Shown: positions 26,041-34,760 of the stretch, one piece after another | Layout of the letters: each line of letters begins with the position of its first letter | Numbering within the stretch: position 1 is the stretch's first letter | Assembly (NCBI GenBank): GCA_963754385.1 | Contig: CAVWGE010000002.1 | Coordinates: 372,001-436,000 of the forward strand | Source of the DNA: 9FT-COMBO-48-23 sp963754385 | GTDB taxonomy: Bacteria > Chloroflexota > Dehalococcoidia > GIF9 > UBA5629 | Direction of reading: 5' to 3' | DNA: 64,000 nt | Notes under the pieces: generated by a model | Told to the model about the DNA's origin: nothing | Seen by the model: only the letters and a program-made list of their open reading frames with translations | Database searches by the model: none | Translations under genes and position numbers: made by a program

Positions 26041-29000
26041 GAAAACCTAAAACTGGCTCTCTCAGAATGCCCAGCCCCTATGAATCTTCTACGTGGAAAG
26101 TAGAGCGCTCTGCTGCCGCAGTCCTGATGCACTGGATGAGAGACATCATCGAAAGGAAAGGGCTTGACCTGGGATTGCCCGATGTGGATACCTCTGGAAC
26201 AGACAGGAAATCACCCGACCTGGTAATTTACGAATCTCGGCGCAGCCAGAATGTCCTGTGTGTCATCGAAGCCAAGCCTCCGTACTTTGACGTCTTCGAC
26301 TATGAGCAACTCAAGAAGCCAGCCTGGAACAAGGCAAATACCAGACACGCCAAATACTTCGCCACAACCAATTTTAAGGAGCTAATCTGGTTCAATACGG
26401 AAAAAGCTAACGCCCTGCAGCCTGATGAAATCATCAATAGGTATCACCTGTCAGAAGTGGAAAACCTCAACCTGATTGAGGAGACCAGATACAAGGAAAG
26501 CATCATCAGGCAGCTTGAAATTTTCCTTACCCAGCTTTACGCCGTACACACCGGCAAGGTGCCTGAGCCTAAACTAGCCATAGATGAACTCCTCATTTAT
26601 AGGATTCACGATAAGATACAAAGGCTTGCCCGATATTATACCAGCATAATCGAGGACAGATGTCACAAAGATACCGCCTTCGCTTCCCATCTAGGTAAAT
26701 GGTTCAACGAGCAGGGTTGGGACTTCGCCATGCAACCTCAGGATTTCGATAAAACAGCGCGGCAGACCGCATATCTGTTAGCTAACAAAATCCTGTTCTA
26801 CGAAGCACTTCAGGCTAAACGTCCGCATGAACTTGACGCATTGCAGATACCAGAAGGACTGACAAAAGGCGCAACCCTTCAATCGGTTCTGCAAGCTTAC
26901 TTCAACCAGGTTCTGAAAATAGACTACGAGACCATCTACACCACTGACTTCATAGATACCATCGCCTTCCCCGAGGCAAAAGAGGTGGTCAAGGAAATAA
27001 GAGAGTTGGTGGATATACTCAGGCAATACGATTTCGCCAAGCTCGGCTACGACATCATCGGCAGAATCTTTGAAAGGCTTATCCCCAAAGATGAGCGGCA
27101 TAATCTAGGTCAATATTTCACCAACCCCGATGTGGTTGACATCATCGTCGAGTTTTGTCTTAAAGACAAGGTTGATAAAGCAAAAATTTTCGACCCGGCT
27201 TGCGGCGCCGGCACATTCTTGGTCAGAGCCTACCAGCATAAGAAGCTCATGAATCAATACCTGAAGCACGAAGATATACTCGATAGGCTATGGGGCAACG
27301 ATATCGCCAAGTTCCCGGCTCATCTGACCACCATAAACCTGGCTATCAACGATTTGGCTTCGGACACAAACTACCCAAACATACTTCAAGAGGACTTCTT
27401 CAACCTGCTGAGCACAGAGGGTGGCTTCGAGGTGCCTCGAAAGTGGCGTAGGGCAAGAGCGACGGCACTACACTTAAAAGAAAGAGAAGTTGAATACCCC
27501 CGCTGGTTTGATTGCATCGTGGGCAATCCGCCGTACACGCGGCAGGAAGAGATAAGCGAGATCGCCCCCAAGGCTAAAGGTTACAAAGCGAGCCTCATAG
27601 ATAAAGCCCTGTTAGACAACAAGGGCAAGAAACTGGCTGAAATCTCAAAGCGTGCTGGTATCTACGCCTACTTCTTCGTCCACGGCACTAAGTTTCTGCA
27701 GAACGGTGGCAGGTTCGGCTTCGTCGTCTCTAACTCCTGGCTCGACGTTGACTACGGCAAGGGCTTGCAGGAATTCTTCCTTAACAATTACAAAATCATC
27801 GCCATCATCGAATCCAAGGTCGAGCGCTGGTTTGAGGACGCCGATATAAACACCTGCATCGTTATACTGGAGAAATGCTCCGGCGAGGACAGACGCCGCC
27901 AGCGCCACGAGAACATCGCCCGCTTCGTCTATCTCAAGAAACAACTGCGCTACTTTATCCCGGCGGCGCAGGATATCTGGGACAGGCAGGTTCAAAGGCG
28001 TAATGCCATACAGGACAAATTCATCAGAACTATCATGGCACACAACGAGCTCTACGACGACGAGGACTTAAGAATCTACCCCAAAAAGCAGAGCAACCTA
28101 TGGGCAGAAGGCTTTTACCTGGAGAAGAACGAATACGTCGGCTCCAAGTGGGGCAAATACCTCAGAGCGCCGGATATATTCTTCAAGATTCTGGAGAAAG
28201 GCAAGGACAAGCTGGTGCCACTGAAGCAAATCGCCGAAGTAAGACGTGGCTTTACCACCGGTGCCAATGAGTTTTTCTACTTGACCGAAGAGGAGATAAA
28301 GAGGCGGGGCATTGAGAGAGAATTCTGGATGCACCAGGACGAAAAAGGCAATTGGATACCCAACTATGTCATTAAAAGCCCCAGGGAATGCAAATCTATA
28401 GTTGTTAAGCCCGAAGACCTAAAATACCGTGTGCTCATGATTCACCAAGACAGGAAAGACTTAAAAGGCACCAATGTCCTCAAATACATCCGTGAAGGCG
28501 AAAACAAAGGCTACGACGAAAGACCCACATGTGCTTCAAGGCAAAGGTGGTACGACTTAGGCGAAAGAGAACCGTATGGCTTCCTACATCCAATGATTCA
28601 TAATGACCGCCAATTGATAGGATTAAACAAGAGCGGGGTCTATGTTGACCACAATCTCTTTGAAATACAAACAAGAGAAAGGGGCTCCATTACGCCGGTT
28701 TCTCTCTTTTTTGCTTCAACTGTCAGCCCTCTTATCAAGGAATTAGGAGGAAGAATAAATTTAGGAGAAGGAGCGCTAAAAACAGAGGGAATAGACATTG
28801 AGAAGCTTTTAACCGTTAAGCCTTCCTCATTGGATAACGAACAACGTAAGACTCTGGAAAGTTGGACAGCTAGGCATAAAAAGTTTACTCATAGCTCTCT
28901 ATTCTCCGAACTCGGCGCCTCTTCACCCGAAGAAGTCTCCTTAGATAAGGTCAAGCCTGACCGCCGCGAGCTGGACAAGATTGTTATGGGTGAAATACTG

Positions 29001-29543
29001 GGACTTACTGATGACGAGCAGCTTGAGGTCTACAGGGCGGTGATTGACCTAGTGAAATCTCGGCTGGAAAAAGCCAAGAGCTTTGGCAAGAGGAAGAAGA
29101 CCAGGGAAGGCATTGACACTGATTTGCTGGTGAAAACCGTTATGGAAAAGGTCGGCGATAATACCCTGGGCAAGTTCTATAAAGAAAAGGTTTTAAGCCA
29201 GAAACCGCTTTACACCAAGACTTTGCCCAAACTTGCCGAGGATGTTGGTGTCCGCCAGAGCTTGCTCGGCTGGCGGCTATATTCAGGTAAAAATTACGTA
29301 GATTGCGCCTCAGAGCTTGAAGCCCGATATCTCAAGGTCTGGCTTGGAGCCGGCACAGAAGAGGTCAAAGTGCTTAAAGACGAGGCTTACTTGAAAGCCA
29401 TAGTCCCTGAACTGGAGAACCTTAAAGCTAAAATAGACGCTGTTATTGAATCTCATCTCGGCTTCATCGCCAACCCCAAAACCAGAAACAGAATCCTGCG
29501 ACAGCTGTGGCTGGAAATAACCGAAGGGGTGCAAAGCGATTAA
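26037..29543 (+). CDS. Type IIG restriction-modification enzyme (nuclease-methyltransferase fusion)
   Basis: This is a 1168-residue single-chain enzyme. The N-terminal PD-(D/E)XK-type domain has PDLVIYE and VIEAKPPYFD (~60-85). It is followed by a helical linker and an N6-adenine methyltransferase core: motif I FDPACGAGTFLV (~384) and motif IV NPPYTRQEE (~497). A target-recognition region (~700-930, with RRGFTTGANEFF and a TaqI-like specificity layout) and a long C-terminal helical tail follow. It should methylate and cut a specific site. No separate methylase or specificity gene is needed. Coupled to the RadC-like gene upstream. Confidence 0.88.
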   Translation: MRKPKTGSLRMPSPYESSTWKVERSAAAVLMHWMRDIIERKGLDLGLPDVDTSGTDRKSPDLVIYESRRSQNVLCVIEAKPPYFDVFDYEQLKKPAWNKANTRHAKYFATTNFKELIWFNTEKANALQPDEIINRYHLSEVENLNLIEETRYKESIIRQLEIFLTQLYAVHTGKVPEPKLAIDELLIYRIHDKIQRLARYYTSIIEDRCHKDTAFASHLGKWFNEQGWDFAMQPQDFDKTARQTAYLLANKILFYEALQAKRPHELDALQIPEGLTKGATLQSVLQAYFNQVLKIDYETIYTTDFIDTIAFPEAKEVVKEIRELVDILRQYDFAKLGYDIIGRIFERLIPKDERHNLGQYFTNPDVVDIIVEFCLKDKVDKAKIFDPACGAGTFLVRAYQHKKLMNQYLKHEDILDRLWGNDIAKFPAHLTTINLAINDLASDTNYPNILQEDFFNLLSTEGGFEVPRKWRRARATALHLKEREVEYPRWFDCIVGNPPYTRQEEISEIAPKAKGYKASLIDKALLDNKGKKLAEISKRAGIYAYFFVHGTKFLQNGGRFGFVVSNSWLDVDYGKGLQEFFLNNYKIIAIIESKVERWFEDADINTCIVILEKCSGEDRRRQRHENIARFVYLKKQLRYFIPAAQDIWDRQVQRRNAIQDKFIRTIMAHNELYDDEDLRIYPKKQSNLWAEGFYLEKNEYVGSKWGKYLRAPDIFFKILEKGKDKLVPLKQIAEVRRGFTTGANEFFYLTEEEIKRRGIEREFWMHQDEKGNWIPNYVIKSPRECKSIVVKPEDLKYRVLMIHQDRKDLKGTNVLKYIREGENKGYDERPTCASRQRWYDLGEREPYGFLHPMIHNDRQLIGLNKSGVYVDHNLFEIQTRERGSITPVSLFFASTVSPLIKELGGRINLGEGALKTEGIDIEKLLTVKPSSLDNEQRKTLESWTARHKKFTHSSLFSELGASSPEEVSLDKVKPDRRELDKIVMGEILGLTDDEQLEVYRAVIDLVKSRLEKAKSFGKRKKTREGIDTDLLVKTVMEKVGDNTLGKFYKEKVLSQKPLYTKTLPKLAEDVGVRQSLLGWRLYSGKNYVDCASELEARYLKVWLGAGTEEVKVLKDEAYLKAIVPELENLKAKIDAVIESHLGFIANPKTRNRILRQLWLEITEGVQSD

Positions 29544-29701
29544 AGGCAATTACTGGCACCGGCATATCTTATTGTCCGAACCTAGTTTGAACATTCCGTC
29601 AACTTGTTTTGGGTGACCTAGCACTGCTGGCAATCGCAGTGAGAGTTGACATGTGATAAGATATAGTCTGTAAAGACTTGTGGTCAGAGGTTACAACCAA
29701 A

Positions 29702-31048
29702 GTGATTAGGAGATTATTCTTCAATAACTATAGGGCTTTCGAAAGACTTGATATACCGCTGACAAAAGTTAATCTGTTTTTCGGCCCCAACAACTCTGGT
29801 AAATCTGCGATACTCAGTGCAATCAATCTGCTATCCCAAACTGCGGATAGTGCAGATAGAGATGTGGCGTTGTTTTTAAATGGAAAATTCGAAGAATTAG
29901 GAACTTACCAGGATATTGTTTATAAAAACGAGATTGAACGTGATATTATGCTCGGTCTCGATTTCGATGCAGAAATGCCGATGGAGAAGGGATGGGCTGT
30001 CGAAAAAGCTAGAATGGCTGTCACATTTCATTATCGAAAGCAAAGACGTGAGATAGTCGTTAACTCTGCAGAACTTAGCTTACCACCAGATGAAATCTTT
30101 CTTCGTACAAGGGTAGCCAAAGTTAGCAAGAATCAGCTTGTCGACAAGATACCGTCTATGTTCACTGGTATTAAGACTGGCCCCAGTTCTTCCGGGACCA
30201 TTACACTTAACCATTTTATTCCCGCTCTGATTCCTTCTTTGGGACGAGGCTGGTTGTCACGGCCACGTCGGCGCTATCAACCGTATCGTCTCTTGGACAT
30301 GCGATTGTATTATTTTACTAGAAGTCTTTCTGAGCAACTAGGAATGATTGAATTTATAGGCCCTTTCAGGAAGAGCCCGGAAAGAACATACCCCGTTTCG
30401 GGCGAGACTCCATCCACTGTAGGTGTGCATGGGGAGAAAGCTGTTGATATACTAGTTTCCGATGAATCCCGACGACGTGGGAAAAGACGCAACATAACGA
30501 AGTTGATTTCTGATTGGTTGCGAAGGTCTGAGATAGCTCAAGCTATTCAGATCGTACCTTTCACGGAGCGCCATTTTGAGGTACTAGTAGAACATTTCGA
30601 CACAGGTGAAAATGAAAATTTGGCTGATGTGGGCTATGGCTGTAGTCAAATACTGCCTATTTTGGTTGCTGGGTATCACCTTCCCCAAGAGAGTACATTA
30701 ATTCTTGCCCAACCAGAAATACATCTGCATCCGAAAGCTGAAGCCGAAGTAGGGACATTTCTGTACGAAGTTGCAAAAAGAGGTATCCAGCTTTTTGTCG
30801 AGACACACAGTGAACATCTGCTACTGCGCCTTCAGAGCCATGTTGCATCTGGTGAACTTCTTCCTCAGGATATTAATGTGTTTTATATTTACTCTGATAC
30901 AGATCGCCACGAAAAGCGTATAAAGGTATTACCACTCGGAAAGGATGGCTTTTTTGTGGATGACTGGCCAAGAGGATTTTTCCCCGAAAGGCTGGAGGAG
31001 GCGAAAAGGTTAGCCAAGTTCTCTAATTTGAGTAGTAGAAATGTGTGA
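29702..31048 (+). CDS. AAA family ATPase, DUF3696/OLD-like
   Basis: This protein has about 448 residues from GTG 29702, where the family N-terminus VIRRLFFNNYRAFERLDIPL begins; a TTG at 29678 is possible. Walker A is FFGPNNSGKSAI (~28-39). The C-terminal half holds GYGCSQILPILV (signature-like) and LILAQPEIHLHP (~340), the place of the family's LIEQPEIHLHP. The acidic residue before Gln is Ala here. QLFVETHSEHLLLRLQ follows, as in DUF3696 proteins. It overlaps a PIN-like gene by 8 bp, suggesting a two-gene defence or toxin-type module. Confidence 0.8.
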   Translation: MIRRLFFNNYRAFERLDIPLTKVNLFFGPNNSGKSAILSAINLLSQTADSADRDVALFLNGKFEELGTYQDIVYKNEIERDIMLGLDFDAEMPMEKGWAVEKARMAVTFHYRKQRREIVVNSAELSLPPDEIFLRTRVAKVSKNQLVDKIPSMFTGIKTGPSSSGTITLNHFIPALIPSLGRGWLSRPRRRYQPYRLLDMRLYYFTRSLSEQLGMIEFIGPFRKSPERTYPVSGETPSTVGVHGEKAVDILVSDESRRRGKRRNITKLISDWLRRSEIAQAIQIVPFTERHFEVLVEHFDTGENENLADVGYGCSQILPILVAGYHLPQESTLILAQPEIHLHPKAEAEVGTFLYEVAKRGIQLFVETHSEHLLLRLQSHVASGELLPQDINVFYIYSDTDRHEKRIKVLPLGKDGFFVDDWPRGFFPERLEEAKRLAKFSNLSSRNV

Positions 31049-31625
31049 TGGCGTAGTCATCGACGCACATATGATACCCGCAATTCGCTATGACCTTGTT
31101 CAGGAGAGCGGATTACTTTACGAACTTATGCAATGGCTCACACAGAATTGTGGTATAGCAACAACACCACAGATCGAAGCCCACTGGAAAATGAAATGCA
31201 GCGACAAAGACTCATTTTTCTGGGCTTGGTATACTGAACGGATTTTAGACCGATCGATTCGCATTACTGAGCCGAAGGGATTAGAAGGCGAAAAAATTAA
31301 GAAAATACACAGTAAATACGGCCTTCCAAGAGACCCGTTTGTAATTGCGTGTATATCGTGCGCTCACGCCACAAATTCGCCAAGATACATCCTCGCAGAA
31401 GATATGGATTTCCATGATCCGAAGTCAAAAAGACTAGAAACCAGAACGCAAAATAAAATCAGGGAAAACCGGATTGGGCGTCTATGTCGGTACTTAGAGA
31501 AAGAGCTAAGTATACGAGTTGGATCTACTGCAGATGCAAGGTCGCATTTTTCAATAGATTCGGGGCTATGTCCTAATCGTGTAGCTAGTTCTCGGAATAT
31601 TTGTCCTAGGCTGCCTTGTTCTTAA
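31041..31625 (+). CDS. PIN-like domain protein, partner of the AAA ATPase
   Basis: This is a 194-residue protein starting inside the end of the ATPase gene (8-bp overlap). The first strand VVIDAHMIPA carries the Asp (D8) typical of PIN nucleases. GLPRDPFVIACISCA (~104-118) and YILAEDMDFHDP (~125-136) supply the later acidic positions. The final ~35 residues are basic and Cys/Ser-rich and look less conserved. The likely activity is metal-dependent RNA or DNA cleavage, controlled by the ATPase. The family is not certain. Confidence 0.65.
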   Translation: MCDGVVIDAHMIPAIRYDLVQESGLLYELMQWLTQNCGIATTPQIEAHWKMKCSDKDSFFWAWYTERILDRSIRITEPKGLEGEKIKKIHSKYGLPRDPFVIACISCAHATNSPRYILAEDMDFHDPKSKRLETRTQNKIRENRIGRLCRYLEKELSIRVGSTADARSHFSIDSGLCPNRVASSRNICPRLPCS

Positions 31626-31671
31626 CCCGGAAGTCCGTTCTATTTATTGCCAGCAATACTCAGCCATTTCG

Positions 31672-32376
31672 TCAAATATGCGCTGGTTGAATTATTAAAC
31701 CCTCTCTAATAATACCGATTCTTTCGTCCTCAAAAGGATTCTGGCCATACCCCATAGTCTTTCCAATGGTGAATAGATAGGCTATGTATGCAGCTATCGC
31801 TGCGTCTAATTGGTCATGTGTAGGCGGAACTTCAATAGTGTATTTAGCACTGAATTTGATCCCGATCCTCATCAATAGTTCGTATCTAGATTGCCGTCCA
31901 GCCAAGAGCCTCTTCTTTTGTAACCTGTGACCAGCAATTACGGGCCAAGCTGCTCCTGGATATACTTCGATTAAGTTCGTATCTACTTCCTCGTTCTTTA
32001 ATCCATACAACTGAAAACGTTGAGACTTATTCAATGAATAGAATAATTTGACAGAGCCTTGAACGAACCCGGCGTACGGCTGCCTGATAGGGCGGAAAGC
32101 ATAGGGTGATTTACCTGCTGTTCCAAGTGCGCGCTCACCAAGTCTCATCGCGCATTCCGGATTGCCTGCTAGCCCCTGAGGTCCGTCGATGGCGAGAACA
32201 AATTGTACAGGGAGTATTTCATCTGGGACAATGTGATTGCCGGTCAGGTCATATTCCCATTCATCAAATATGCAATTCAGGTTCGTTCCGAGGGTCGCTC
32301 TGGTGCAGGGGCGTTTACGCTTAGCAAAAGGATCTGATAGGTCAATGCCGATGAATATTGAACGTTTAATATCCAT
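31672..32376 (-). CDS. DUF429 family protein (predicted RNase H-like nuclease fold)
   Basis: This protein has 234 residues from ATG 32376 (AGGTGA just upstream; GTG 32382 is an alternative). Motifs: FIGIDLSDP (~7-15), VLAIDGPQGLAG (~59-70), LIEVYPGAAWPV (~135-146) and PPTHDQLDAAIAAYIAY (~184-200). They place acidic residues as in the DUF429 RNase H-like superfamily. Biochemical role is unknown. It is convergent with the AAA/PIN pair and divergent from nadE. Confidence 0.72.
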   Translation of the reverse strand: MDIKRSIFIGIDLSDPFAKRKRPCTRATLGTNLNCIFDEWEYDLTGNHIVPDEILPVQFVLAIDGPQGLAGNPECAMRLGERALGTAGKSPYAFRPIRQPYAGFVQGSVKLFYSLNKSQRFQLYGLKNEEVDTNLIEVYPGAAWPVIAGHRLQKKRLLAGRQSRYELLMRIGIKFSAKYTIEVPPTHDQLDAAIAAYIAYLFTIGKTMGYGQNPFEDERIGIIREGLIIQPAHI

Positions 32377-32483
32377 AGTCACCTATTGAGATTAAACCAT
32401 TTCGCACAAATTGGCAATTGATTGAGCACAGAGTCCAAAATTCTAGGTGAACAAAACATCGAATTGTTCAGGCATGGTTCTAC

Positions 32484-33413
32484 ATGTTAAACTTGGAAGT
32501 GTATCAGTCCATGCTGAACATTGAGAATTTTAGAATAGACCCAGAACTGGTAGCTCCGCGATTACAGAGCTTCATTCGAGAAAGCGTTGAACTCCTGCAG
32601 CGAAATGGTGTCGCCTTGGGCCTGAGCGGCGGTATTGATTCCACGGTGGTAGCTTATCTAGCGACCAGGGCGCTGGGAAAAGATAAGGTGTTGTGCCTGA
32701 TTATGCCGGAGAAAGATACTGACCCGCAGGCGAAGGAGGACGCTTTATTGGTTGCTTCCGAGCTTGGCGTCCGAGTGAAAGTGATAGATATTACCAAAGG
32801 GCTTGATGAGCAATTCGGAATATACGACAAAGTGCCCGTCCATCATCTTCCAAGAACAGTCAGCCAGCACATTTTCCGTGCTTCTTATAAGGCACTCAAA
32901 GCCTTAGGAATGGACTCCTTCCCCAGTTTTACCAAGGGCTCCAACGTCGAGATCCTGCGCCGCGTGTTAGCTTATGGCAAAATAAAGCACAGGTTGAGGG
33001 CAGTAACGCTTTACTATGAGGCCGAGCTTGAGAACCTGCTTGTGGCTGGGACAGCTAACAAAAGCGAGTGGCTTAGCGGCTTCTTCGTCAGGTATGGCTG
33101 CGATCACGCCGCTGATATCCTGCCCCTGAAGGGTCTTTACAAGACGCAAGTTAGACAACTTGCACATTACCTGGCGGTACCTGGCCGGATTATCAATAGG
33201 GTTCCCAGCCCAGACGTCGTTCCTGGAATTAAGGATGAAGACATACTCGGTGATTACCAGACGCTCGATCTCATACTCTTCGGGCTGGAAACAGGAATAC
33301 CTCAGCCAAAAATAGCCGAGGAACTCGCAATTAGCAATGACCGCGTTGCCCGTATTGCTTCCCTAGTCGAGATTTCGAAGTACTTGCGAGAGCCGCCACT
33401 GAGCCCGGAATAG
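32484..33413 (+). CDS. nadE: NAD+ synthetase (ammonia-dependent type)
   Basis: This is a 309-residue adenine-nucleotide alpha-hydrolase. The PP-loop is LSGGIDSTVV (~47-56), followed by VLCLIMPEKDTDPQ (~71) and LVAGTANKSEWLSGFFVRYGD-type sequence near 190 (GTANKSEW visible). There is no glutaminase domain, so free ammonia is the nitrogen donor. It makes NAD from deamido-NAD in the cytoplasm. Two candidate starts exist: ATG 32484 (used) and ATG 32511. An essential gene inside a putative island is odd; a second chromosomal copy would be expected, or the island is composite. Confidence 0.88.
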   Translation: MLNLEVYQSMLNIENFRIDPELVAPRLQSFIRESVELLQRNGVALGLSGGIDSTVVAYLATRALGKDKVLCLIMPEKDTDPQAKEDALLVASELGVRVKVIDITKGLDEQFGIYDKVPVHHLPRTVSQHIFRASYKALKALGMDSFPSFTKGSNVEILRRVLAYGKIKHRLRAVTLYYEAELENLLVAGTANKSEWLSGFFVRYGCDHAADILPLKGLYKTQVRQLAHYLAVPGRIINRVPSPDVVPGIKDEDILGDYQTLDLILFGLETGIPQPKIAEELAISNDRVARIASLVEISKYLREPPLSPE

Positions 33414-33558
33414 GCGCTATCTGTTGAAGTCGTTTATCTTTTCGTCAAATGAACTATTTGGCTTAATGTGCATCAACAAAAGATGTTTTGTACACAAGGC
33501 TACACAAAATACCAGCTAGCCATAATACAAAGCTGATAATTACAACTTGTCGTCCTAC

Positions 33559-34548
33559 CTAAAAACCTTGAAAGGGCTCCAGAATTTCTCCAAATGGAAT
33601 GTCTCCTTTTGTTAGATGATTATAAGTAGTCTGCACATCGTCTAGAGTCGGGAGGCCGTTAATCAATATTTTGGTATTAAAGCCTAATTGCTTACCAACG
33701 AGTTCGAGACCAGCATTGAGCGTGTCTAAAATACTATTGCGCAGTTCTATTCTAAACCTCTCGAATTTCAGATACCGATATATAAGATAATACTCTAGGG
33801 CTTCCTTTTCGAAAGAATTTCTCGCATCCCAGCCAAAGTCTTTTGTAATCTTTGCTAAAGCCACGTTTCTCAGATGATGATGCGTGGTAACATCATAGGG
33901 AGTTTTTCTAAATCCGGCAACTAATTCCTTCATAAAAAAATCGGGTGATGTTAAACTTAAAATACGCATGGATTCCATTATCTGGTCCATTTTCCCTTGT
34001 ATATTCACAGGTAGTTTGAAAGTGAGTGTACGTTCAGGCTTTAATTCTATATAACGACGTCCACTCAACTGCTTAACATGTTCATCTGGCAAGAACTGTG
34101 ATAACGAATTTCCTCGTTGAACAAGTGTAAAAGGATTGATTTGAACAAGCTCGAAGCCTACCATTTTCCCGTTTTTAGGTTCCGATAGATAAACGATTTC
34201 ATATGTTATTGTTTCATATATCAATAAATAAACCGCACAGTCGGCAACAAAATCACAAATAATACCGGCTAATTCGTGATGATATCTATCTGGAGAGATG
34301 GCGTTCTCTACAATTTTCTGCGCTTTTGGATCTGGAGGTTCCAACGAAATATTGAATTCCTTCTTTGATGCTCGCCCGCCAATCGGCATTATACGTAACT
34401 TAACGTCTTCGATGAACATGTGTGGATAGAATTCATCATAGTATTTTGCCCTATCGGCTATATCTGTTCTGTTCTTTAATATATCATCTGGTATATAAGA
34501 AACAGATTCCTGTGATCGTTTCACGTCTTCTTGTCGTTTTCGCCTCAT
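33559..34548 (-). CDS. Unknown protein, third gene of membrane cassette
   Basis: I do not recognise this 329-residue soluble protein. It starts MRRKRQEDVKRSQE (basic) and is rich in aromatic and acidic residues. A central segment (SGRRYIELKPERTLTFKLP, ~165-183) looks like a beta meander, followed by helices with RNVALAKITKDFGW. Its ATG overlaps the stop of the 53-codon gene by 4 bp (ATGA), so three genes form one unit. Low GC relative to the flanks suggests transfer. Some features recall phage portal-like proteins, but not enough to name it. Confidence 0.55.
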   Translation of the reverse strand: MRRKRQEDVKRSQESVSYIPDDILKNRTDIADRAKYYDEFYPHMFIEDVKLRIMPIGGRASKKEFNISLEPPDPKAQKIVENAISPDRYHHELAGIICDFVADCAVYLLIYETITYEIVYLSEPKNGKMVGFELVQINPFTLVQRGNSLSQFLPDEHVKQLSGRRYIELKPERTLTFKLPVNIQGKMDQIMESMRILSLTSPDFFMKELVAGFRKTPYDVTTHHHLRNVALAKITKDFGWDARNSFEKEALEYYLIYRYLKFERFRIELRNSILDTLNAGLELVGKQLGFNTKILINGLPTLDDVQTTYNHLTKGDIPFGEILEPFQGF

Positions 34549-34706
34549 CCGGAATAATCCCCCGTTTCATCATCGCGATCGAGACGCTTCATGGAATTAA
34601 GAAAGTCCTGTGCTTTATGAGGCAATTCCAAACCAGGGACTTCAGGGCGGTTGGCGAGATACATAGCTAAAAACACATCTTGACCATCGTGGGAAATCGT
34701 GCCCAT
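34545..34706 (-). CDS. Small linker protein (53 residues) of the membrane cassette
   Basis: The frame MGTISHDGQDVFLAMYLAN-to-GDYSG has 53 codons. GGGG lies 5 nt before the ATG at 34706, and the stop overlaps the start of the next gene in an ATGA. It is downstream of the 792-residue membrane protein by 54 bp. Hydrophilic, acidic C-terminus; no family recognised. The tight packing on both sides is the main argument that it is real. Confidence 0.5.
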   Translation of the reverse strand: MGTISHDGQDVFLAMYLANRPEVPGLELPHKAQDFLNSMKRLDRDDETGDYSG

Positions 34707-34760
34707 TATGCCCCGAGCAATCAATTGTATAATTTTACTAGTGTGTTTCGGTCTAATACG

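Noticed and set aside
29702..31625. Named systems such as Gabija or PARIS for the ATPase/PIN pair
   Set aside because: Gabija has an OLD nuclease plus UvrD-like helicase, and PARIS uses a different effector; neither composition is present.
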